A stretch of 8,510 nt of DNA, from positions 1 through 8,510 of the forward strand of contig JAYTCK010000032.1 in assembly GCA_043736515.1 (NCBI GenBank), written 5' to 3'. The stretch's first letter is position 1. The number at the start of each line of letters is the position of its first letter. A program made the position numbers and the translations under genes. The DNA is from MHLP01 sp043736515 (GTDB taxonomy: Bacteria; Patescibacteriota; Minisyncoccia; Phycocordibacterales; UBA6899). The notes under the pieces were generated by a model. That model made no database searches. It saw nothing but the letters and a program-made list of their open reading frames with translations, and was not told where the DNA came from. Below are positions 5,183 to 8,510 of this stretch, piece by piece.

Positions 5183-6205
5183 CGACTCCTCTCTATTCGG
5201 TGTTTCAGAAATAATTTTTTTTGCCATTCCTATAATTTCTCCAGGATGCATACCGTGTGCACTCGCTCGGCACAGCATGATCCAGTCGGGATTATCGCGG
5301 GCAATGTTAGCAAGGTCTCCAACATCGGAGCGAGAAGGAAATGAACTTGTTTCCATGCTGTCGAGGATTGCTGTCGCCACGATTGACGGTATTCCTGCTT
5401 TTTCTGCAACGCGACAGAGGTCATGCTGAAGGCGAGCAAGTTTGTGAATAGGGGTCATGAGAGGGAGATCACCGCGTGCGATCATGAGCGCATCGGCTGC
5501 ATTTGCAATTTCTGCAGCATGCGTCACACCCTGCGCACTTTCGATCTTGGCGACGATCTTCGGGCGCCACGCACTCCCCGTTAGTGGAGGCAGCTTCTTT
5601 TTAATAGCAATCAAGGATTCTTGTGAGTCAATAAACGAAAACGCAATATACTCAGGTGCGACCTCCCTCAATAGCTCGATCATTTCCCAGGTAAGAGGAG
5701 TCAGGTGTTCAGTGCCCACTGCTTCGGGAAGTGTGACGCTTGAGCGGCGCACAATAGGAGCAGAGTTCTCTGCGCGGACAAGCATTTCATCAGAAGTAAT
5801 AATTTTCTCTATCGTAAAAAAGGCGATACCATCTCCGATGATGACGCGGTCACCTACATTTGCTCCATCCGCAATGCGAGGATGTGCGACAGGAATCATC
5901 GTTTCGATTGAGGGTGATTCGTCTCCTGTTTTCAGTGTGTAGGTACGGCCAGCCTCTACAAATTCTTTTGGTGCGAGAATATCACCAAGACGAATTTTTG
6001 CCTCGGGGAGATCTGCAAGGAGCATTGTGTCTGTTCCCAATTTTGCGATGAGTTTTTTCGCGGAGCGGAATGCTTCGAGAATATCTGCGGGTGAATCGTG
6101 TGAGCATTTAATGCGCAGCATATCGGCGCCTGCAATAATTATTTCCTCAACCTTTTTTTCATTAAAAGGCTTCTTCCATATCGTGGCAATTATTTTAGGG
6201 GACAT
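5174..6205 (-). CDS. Pyruvate kinase-like protein, A+B domains only, K+-independent signature
   Basis: 343 aa against about 470 for ordinary pyruvate kinase, which makes ATP and pyruvate from PEP and ADP. The barrel and the B-domain lid (about 72-160) are present; the C-terminal effector domain is absent. Retained residues include R31, K220 and E222 (AKIES), D246 (ARGDL) and T278 (VAT). Changes stand out: TIGPAS reads TIWKKPF, NFSH reads KCSH (Asn to Lys at 33), and MLSGETA reads MLCRASA (310-316). The DTKGPEIR loop reads DLPEAKIR (65-72), carrying Leu and Lys at the two positions that mark K+-independent enzymes. It may be an active minimal enzyme or a derived relative; the lost GP and GET motifs leave this open. 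The ATG is 8 nt after TATAAT, without a Shine-Dalgarno. Confidence 0.8.
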   Translation of the reverse strand: MSPKIIATIWKKPFNEKKVEEIIIAGADMLRIKCSHDSPADILEAFRSAKKLIAKLGTDTMLLADLPEAKIRLGDILAPKEFVEAGRTYTLKTGDESPSIETMIPVAHPRIADGANVGDRVIIGDGIAFFTIEKIITSDEMLVRAENSAPIVRRSSVTLPEAVGTEHLTPLTWEMIELLREVAPEYIAFSFIDSQESLIAIKKKLPPLTGSAWRPKIVAKIESAQGVTHAAEIANAADALMIARGDLPLMTPIHKLARLQHDLCRVAEKAGIPSIVATAILDSMETSSFPSRSDVGDLANIARDNPDWIMLCRASAHGMHPGEIIGMAKKIISETPNREESLA

Positions 6206-6213
6206 AATGATTT

Positions 6214-6219
6214 ATTATA
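6214..6219 (-). promoter_or_regulatory. -10 box of the pyruvate kinase-like gene
   Basis: TATAAT on the minus strand (6219-6214) lies eight nucleotides before ATG 6205, so the mRNA is probably leaderless. The -35 position (about 6242-6237) falls on the foot of the hairpin at 6232-6290 and has a poor hexamer. Confidence 0.55.
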
Positions 6220-6231
6220 CAGGATGAAAAG

Positions 6232-6290
6232 GGCAGCCTAAGGTCCGACCTCAGCTTTGGGAGGCTGTACCTCGGAGAAGTTAGGCTGCC
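6232..6290 (-). terminator. Large hairpin just upstream of the pyruvate kinase-like gene
   Basis: GGCAGCCTAA (6232-6241) and TTAGGCTGCC (6281-6290) are perfect 10-bp inverted repeats around a 39-nt interior that can itself form small stems (CCTC/GAGG or AGG/CCT). T-runs follow on both strands: TTTTGATGTTT on plus, CTTTTC on minus. It could stop minus-strand read-through from tRNA-Val before the pyruvate kinase promoter. The large loop and short T-run make it a weak terminator. Confidence 0.45.
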
Positions 6291-6294
6291 TTTT

Positions 6295-6424
6295 GATGTT
6301 TATTGTACTCGCTTGATGACGCGGTGAGGGACTCTCCCCCTGGGAGCTGCTTTCACAGAAGACTCTTCTCCTACAGGGACGGTTCACTTTGCTGGTTTTG
6401 CAAAGCCAAAACATCAGCAAAGTC
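6295..6424. other. Gene-free stretch with a 14-bp hairpin
   Basis: No convincing ORF on either strand; the overlapping frames here have no coherent product. The stretch contains a strong stem: CTTTGCTG (6387-6394) plus GTTTTG (6395-6400) against CAAAAC (6407-6412) and CAGCAAAG (6415-6422), with a 6-nt loop and a 2-nt bulge. A smaller stem, CTCCC/GGGAG, can form around 6335-6347. No known RNA family was recognised: RNase P, tmRNA and SRP RNA signatures were looked for and not seen. Confidence 0.5.
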
Positions 6425-6531
6425 TTCGAGTCCTCCACGAAAGCACGCAGGTGCTTTCTATCGCGCACAGACAAAAACGGCCCGCTTGGGGCGGACTCGT
6501 TTTTGTTGCTGTGCGCGATGGAGGACTCGAA
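6425..6531. repeat. Inverted copy of the tRNA-Val 3' end, split by a hairpin insert
   Basis: The right arm 6509-6531 is the 3' part of tRNA-Val (T stem through acceptor stem, plus the first trailer bases). The left arm repeats it exactly in inverted orientation: TTCGAGTCCTCC at 6425-6436 and ATCGCGCACAG at 6460-6470. All 23 arm bases are complementary. Between the two halves of the left arm sits a 23-nt insert (6437-6459) that is itself a perfect 8-bp hairpin, GAAAGCAC-gcag-GTGCTTTC. The tRNA terminator occupies the centre. Confidence 0.85.
6471..6506 (-). terminator. Intrinsic terminator of tRNA-Val
   Basis: ACAAAAACG (6471-6479) and CGTTTTTGT (6498-6506) flank an inner CCGC/GCGG stem (6482-6485 with 6491-6494, loop TTGGG). 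On the minus strand this gives a GC-rich hairpin followed by CGTTTTTGT, directly downstream of the tRNA. It is near-symmetric, so it could act in both directions. Confidence 0.7.
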
Positions 6532-6584
6532 CCTCCGACCTTTTCAGTGTAAATGAATTGCTCTACCAACTGAGCTAATCGCGC
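6512..6584 (-). tRNA. tRNA-Val (anticodon UAC)
   Basis: 73 nt. The acceptor stem is GCGCGAT/ATCGCGC with discriminator A, the D arm is GCTC-AGTTGGTA-GAGC, and the T arm is GGAGG-TTCGAGT-CCTCC. The anticodon arm is ATTCA-TTTACAC-TGAAA, giving anticodon TAC; its outermost pair is an A/A mismatch. CCA is not encoded. It has its own promoter (6599-6627) and terminator (6471-6506). Confidence 0.93.
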
Positions 6585-6598
6585 AAACGATAAGATAG

Positions 6599-6627
6599 AG
6601 CATAACTTACTTTATTATTTTTTTCAA
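6599..6627 (-). promoter_or_regulatory. tRNA-Val promoter
   Basis: On the minus strand TTGAAA (6627-6622), 17 nt, TATGCT (6604-6599). Transcription would start about 7 nt upstream of the mature tRNA 5' end at 6584. It is divergent from, and close to, the promoter of the HTH/LAGLIDADG-like gene. Confidence 0.7.
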
Positions 6628-6639
6628 GTGCTTGTGGTA

Positions 6640-6668
6640 TTGAATTTCAAACACATGAGATATATAAT
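6640..6668 (+). promoter_or_regulatory. Promoter of the HTH/LAGLIDADG-like gene
   Basis: TTGAAT (6640-6645), 17 nt, perfect TATAAT (6663-6668), giving a leader of about 23 nt without a Shine-Dalgarno. An alternative -10, TAAAGT (6685-6690), lies 7 nt before ATG 6698 and would make the mRNA leaderless, as at other genes here. Confidence 0.6.
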
Positions 6669-6697
6669 GTGTAGAATATAGTTGTAAAGTTCGATTT

Positions 6698-7372
6698 ATG
6701 AAACTTGATGAAAAAAACAGAGCTATTTTATTAAGAAAAGAAGGCGAGTCTATGAATGCAATAGCCCGCAAGGTCGGCGTGTCAAAATCGAGCGTCAGTT
6801 TGTGGGTGAAGGATGTGGTGTTGACAAAGAAAAAACTTCACATGCTCAGTAGAAACGGTTTCTCAACTGAGGTAGTCGAAAAAAGAAGAACGAAACGTAT
6901 CGCAAATGAACAAGCAAAGAGAGCGCTTGTGATGAGTACGGCGGGTGAAAAAATTGGGCCAATGACCATCAACGATCTTCGGCTAATTGGATTATCCCTC
7001 TATTGGGGAGAGGGTGGAAAAACAGATCAAGGAGCAGCAAGAGTATCAAATGGAGATCCATCGGTGATCAACACCATGATGAGATTTTTTCGAGAAGTAT
7101 GTCTTGTGGAAGAAAAAAAATTCCGTGGCCTTATTCATATTCATTCGCATCTCGATCAAGAGAAAGCTGAGCGATATTGGTCAAAACTGACTGGCATACC
7201 GAGAAAGCAATTTTATAAAACATATTCAAAACCGAGCATTGCGAGTAAAGGGAAAAAAGATAGTTTACCTTATGGCACTTTTGATATATATGTTTGCAGC
7301 ACAAAATTATTTCTTGAAATCATGGGTCAAATAGAAAAAATGAAAGAAGTATTGGGTGTAAAACTAAGATAG
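6698..7372 (+). CDS. HTH protein with LAGLIDADG-like endonuclease domain
   Basis: 224 aa. Residues 5-39 are a helix-turn-helix of resolvase/transposase type (SMNAIARKVGVSKSSVSLWVKDV). After a basic linker (61-76), GLSLYWGEGGK (98-108) resembles the first helix of LAGLIDADG-fold proteins, where the terminal acidic residue binds metal. VSNGDPSVINTMMRFFR (116-132), HIHSHLDQEKAERYWSKLTGI (147-167) and FDIYVCSTKLFLEIMGQIEK (195-214) continue that fold. LAGLIDADG proteins are homing nucleases or, as in WhiA, non-cutting regulators; the single motif would require a dimer to cut. The gene is AT-richer than the pilus genes and sits between tRNA-Val and tRNA-Arg, each with a fragment copy nearby. A mobile or homing role is an inference; a DNA-binding regulator is the alternative. 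Confidence 0.7.
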   Translation: MKLDEKNRAILLRKEGESMNAIARKVGVSKSSVSLWVKDVVLTKKKLHMLSRNGFSTEVVEKRRTKRIANEQAKRALVMSTAGEKIGPMTINDLRLIGLSLYWGEGGKTDQGAARVSNGDPSVINTMMRFFREVCLVEEKKFRGLIHIHSHLDQEKAERYWSKLTGIPRKQFYKTYSKPSIASKGKKDSLPYGTFDIYVCSTKLFLEIMGQIEKMKEVLGVKLR

Positions 7373-7392
7373 TATTTACCTTTTTATCCACA

Positions 7393-7414
7393 AAAAACAC
7401 CGTTAGGTGTTTTT
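7393..7414. terminator. Bidirectional terminator between the HTH/LAGLIDADG-like gene and tRNA-Arg
   Basis: AAAAACACC (7393-7401), loop gtta, GGTGTTTTT (7406-7414). It ends in T's on the plus strand and in TTTTTTG on the minus strand, so it serves both the gene ending at 7372 and tRNA-Arg ending at 7425. Confidence 0.85.
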
Positions 7415-7424
7415 CTTGAATTAA

Positions 7425-7496
7425 TGCCCCCGCTAAGAATCGAACTTAGATCTAGAGCTTAGAAGGCTCTCGTTCTATCCATTGAACTACGGGGAC
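7425..7496 (-). tRNA. tRNA-Arg (anticodon UCU)
   Basis: 72 nt. The acceptor stem GTCCCCG pairs with CGGGGGC (one G-U), discriminator A. D arm GTTC-AATGGATA-GAAC, anticodon arm AGAGC-CTTCTAA-GCTCT with anticodon TCT, T arm CTAAG-TTCGATT-CTTAG. CCA is not encoded. A -10-like TAAAAT lies seven nucleotides before the mature 5' end, so the precursor may have almost no 5' leader. Confidence 0.93.
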
Positions 7497-7586
7497 TTTG
7501 TATATTTTACGCTATTTACGAAGCAAGACTCGTCCGTCGGGCTTCATGGTTCTCGTCCTCTCCGCTCCACTACGGGGACTTTGTAT
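7487..7586 (-). repeat. Direct 18-bp copy of the tRNA-Arg 5' end
   Basis: ACTACGGGGACTTTGTAT occurs at 7487-7504, covering the first 10 bases of tRNA-Arg and 8 bases upstream, and again at 7569-7586, 82 bp away. The second copy is not followed by a foldable tRNA. The DNA between has no convincing gene; it contains a GAAGC/GCTTC hairpin (7518-7543 region) and a trivial 11-codon minus frame (MKPDGRVLLRK). It may be a remnant of a tandem tRNA or a recombination footprint. Confidence 0.6.
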
Positions 7587-7635
7587 GCCTCTCCTCTCGT
7601 TCGCACAAGCAAAGCTTACTCTATCTTGGATGATA

Positions 7636-7815
7636 AAAAAAGAAGTCGCCAGCAAGCTGGCGACAGATTATTGGACGCGATGTGACCCTGCCCTGGGCCC
7701 GACGCTGTTGAAGGCGTCTCTCTCCGTGTTCCAGAGAGGCTTGAAGCTGCTGCTCCACCGCGACATATTCACGCGATAACGTTCGTGCGCATATGTCGCG
7801 GAAGGTCACTGCAAC
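7636..7815 (-). ncRNA. Candidate structured non-coding RNA, about 180 nt, family not recognised
   Basis: A complete minus-strand transcription unit with no credible protein: promoter at 7850-7822, start near 7815, intrinsic terminator at 7664-7645. In 5' to 3' order a closing stem GTGACC (7809-7804) pairs with GGTCAC (7687-7682). Inside it lie an 11-bp perfect stem, CCGCGACATAT with ATATGTCGCGG (7801-7791 with 7768-7758), a CTCTC/GAGAG hairpin (7738-7720) and a GACGC/GCGTC hairpin (7718-7701). That is a multibranch, cloverleaf-like plan. A 62-codon frame from GTG 7809 runs through the terminator into FFFYHP, which argues against coding. 6S (single long rod), SRP RNA (GGAAG/GAAGCAGC loop), tmRNA and RNase P signatures were not seen. 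It may be a regulatory RNA. Confidence 0.65.
7645..7664 (-). terminator. Intrinsic terminator of the candidate ncRNA
   Basis: On the minus strand GTCGCCAGC (7664-7656) and GCTGGCGAC (7653-7645) form a 9-bp perfect stem (8 bp if the loop is widened), followed by TTCTTTTTTTATC. On the plus strand no T tract follows, so the direction is clear. Confidence 0.85.
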
Positions 7816-7821
7816 AAAATC

Positions 7822-7850
7822 ATTATATTATAACTTTGTATTAAAGTCAA
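7822..7850 (-). promoter_or_regulatory. Near-consensus promoter of the candidate ncRNA
   Basis: On the minus strand TTGACT (7850-7845, 5 of 6), exactly 17 nt, perfect TATAAT (7827-7822). Initiation is predicted near 7815. It is among the strongest promoters in the window although no protein gene lies downstream of it on this strand. Confidence 0.8.
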
Positions 7851-7857
7851 GCATTCT

Positions 7858-7884
7858 CTTATGCGAGAACTGAGTTAGCATAAG
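7858..7884 (+). promoter_or_regulatory. Inverted repeat over the acylphosphatase -10 box
   Basis: CTTATGC (7858-7864) and GCATAAG (7878-7884) flank 13 nt. The -10 candidate TAGCAT (7876-7881) overlaps the right arm and is seven nucleotides from ATG 7889, so a protein bound to the repeat would block initiation. The -35 is poor. Evidence is symmetry and position only. Confidence 0.4.
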
Positions 7885-7888
7885 TACA

Positions 7889-8164
7889 ATGCACAAGCGA
7901 ATTGAATGTGTCATATCTGGGCGAGTACAAATGGTGATGTACCGTGATTTTGCTACCCGCAAAGCAAAAAGGCTCGGACTTGTAGGCGAAGCAAAAAATC
8001 TTCCCGATGGCACTGTGCGGATCATTGCCGAGGGTCCGGAAGAGAATCTAAGCGCGTATATTCCGCTACTTAAGCAGGGACCCATACTTGCGCATGTCAC
8101 CGACGTCGCAGTTACGTGGGAAGATGCAACACGCACGTATGCAAAATTCATGATAACGTACTAA
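7889..8164 (+). CDS. acyP: Acylphosphatase
   Basis: 91 aa, the usual size for this small ferredoxin-like enzyme, which hydrolyses acyl phosphates such as acetyl phosphate or carbamoyl phosphate in the cytoplasm. The substrate loop is GRVQMVMYR (residues 11-19), whose R19 corresponds to the catalytic Arg, and N37 in KNLPDG (36-41) corresponds to the catalytic Asn. The usual loop is GxVQGVxFR; here the inner Gly is Met (residue 15), an uncommon change in the phosphate cradle that could lower activity. GTVRIIAEG (41-49) is the standard following strand. It starts without a Shine-Dalgarno, 7 nt after a -10-like TAGCAT, and ends 2 nt before uppS, so the two are probably co-transcribed. The functional link to uppS is not evident. 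Confidence 0.9.
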   Translation: MHKRIECVISGRVQMVMYRDFATRKAKRLGLVGEAKNLPDGTVRIIAEGPEENLSAYIPLLKQGPILAHVTDVAVTWEDATRTYAKFMITY

Positions 8165-8166
8165 TC

Positions 8167-8510
8167 ATGGAAAAAAATATCCCACAATCGATCGGCATCA
8201 TTATGGACGGTAATCGCCGATGGGCGAAGTCAAAAGGATTGCTCTCTTTGGAGGGGCATAGAGCCGGGTACGATAAACTCAAGGAAACTGTTGATTGGTG
8301 CCAGGAAGCTGGGGTGCGCAATCTCACCGTCTATGCATTCTCGACCGAGAACTGGAATCGCAGTGTTGAAGAAGTAGGCTATTTAATGAATTTATTCCGC
8401 ACAATGGTAAGCAGTATGATTGCGGACGCACAAAAAAAAGATACACGACTCATATTTCTTGGTGATCGGACGCGTTTGGATGCGGATATTCGCGATGCGA
8501 TTACTAATGC
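8167..8510 (+). CDS. uppS: Undecaprenyl diphosphate synthase, N-terminal part (truncated by window end)
   Basis: The first 114 residues of cis-prenyltransferase, which extends farnesyl diphosphate with isopentenyl diphosphate to make the C55 lipid carrier for peptidoglycan and surface glycans at the inner membrane. Motifs: IGIIMDGNRRWAK (9-21, with D14, the Mg2+/diphosphate Asp, and the N16-R17-R18 set), GHRAG (30-34), and the family signature FSTENWNR (58-65). The ATG at 8167 sits 2 nt after the acyP stop with no Shine-Dalgarno, so translation probably depends on the upstream gene or on the leaderless-type mode seen here. The family is usually about 230-250 aa, so roughly half is missing. 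Confidence 0.95.
   Translation, partial: MEKNIPQSIGIIMDGNRRWAKSKGLLSLEGHRAGYDKLKETVDWCQEAGVRNLTVYAFSTENWNRSVEEVGYLMNLFRTMVSSMIADAQKKDTRLIFLGDRTRLDADIRDAITN

Noticed and set aside
5457..5942. Plus-strand 161-codon frame inside the pyruvate kinase-like gene
   Set aside because: Ser/Ala/Ile-rich translation is the expected mirror of the real minus-strand gene, whose conserved motifs fix the correct frame.
6303..6578. Plus-strand 91-codon frame across tRNA-Val
   Set aside because: Its C-terminus is the antisense translation of the tRNA gene and the rest crosses hairpins; a known kind of annotation artefact.
6295..7640. CRISPR array or transposon ends
   Set aside because: Repeats here are tRNA fragments and single hairpins, with no regularly spaced direct repeats, no transposase and no matching terminal inverted repeats with target duplications.
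7621..7809. Minus-strand 62-codon frame in the candidate ncRNA
   Set aside because: It starts at GTG inside the closing stem without a Shine-Dalgarno and reads through the intrinsic terminator, ending FFFYHPR.

Overview
The window looks like a chromosomal piece of a small-genome Candidate Phyla Radiation (Patescibacteria) bacterium, most likely Parcubacteria-like. The grounds are moderate-to-low GC, compact genes, almost no Shine-Dalgarno motifs, a divergent pilM/N/O-type pilus cluster, a pyruvate kinase without its C-terminal domain, and small HNH and HTH/LAGLIDADG-like proteins beside tRNA genes. UGA is used as a stop (for example by yqgF), so the genetic code is standard here. The taxonomic call is inference from gene style, not from a marker gene.

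Layout. Positions 1-362 (minus) hold the 5' part of an Ala/Lys-rich, GC-richer gene with a strong promoter, a ~157-nt structured leader and a real Shine-Dalgarno. Positions 587-1251 (plus) hold a terminator, an HNH protein with extra zinc fingers, and tRNA-Ser(UGA). An 83-aa Cys/Trp-rich ORF (minus, 1357-1608) is divergent from yqgF, which overlaps a tRNA-binding OB-fold gene by 4 bp. Positions 2606-5182 are a pilM-pilN-pilO-membrane protein operon for a type IV pilus/secretion assembly platform. It converges on, and overlaps by 9 bp, a minus-strand pyruvate kinase-like gene (5174-6205).

Positions 6206-7888 are an accessory, RNA-rich segment. tRNA-Val(UAC) and an HTH/LAGLIDADG-like gene are transcribed divergently. 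tRNA-Arg(UCU) lies convergent to that gene behind a shared terminator. Fragment copies of both tRNAs sit next to them. An orphan minus-strand unit at about 7636-7815 has a near-consensus promoter, nested perfect stems and an intrinsic terminator; it reads as an unrecognised structured ncRNA. Positions 7889-8510 hold acylphosphatase and the start of uppS (cell-wall lipid carrier synthesis).

The most interesting signals are: (i) the candidate ~180-nt ncRNA; (ii) an inverted copy of the tRNA-Val 3' end, interrupted by a 23-nt insert that is itself a hairpin; (iii) a -10 box 6-8 nt upstream of most first-gene start codons, implying widespread leaderless mRNAs, while the two Shine-Dalgarno genes stand apart; (iv) a minimal pyruvate kinase with a remodelled K+ site.
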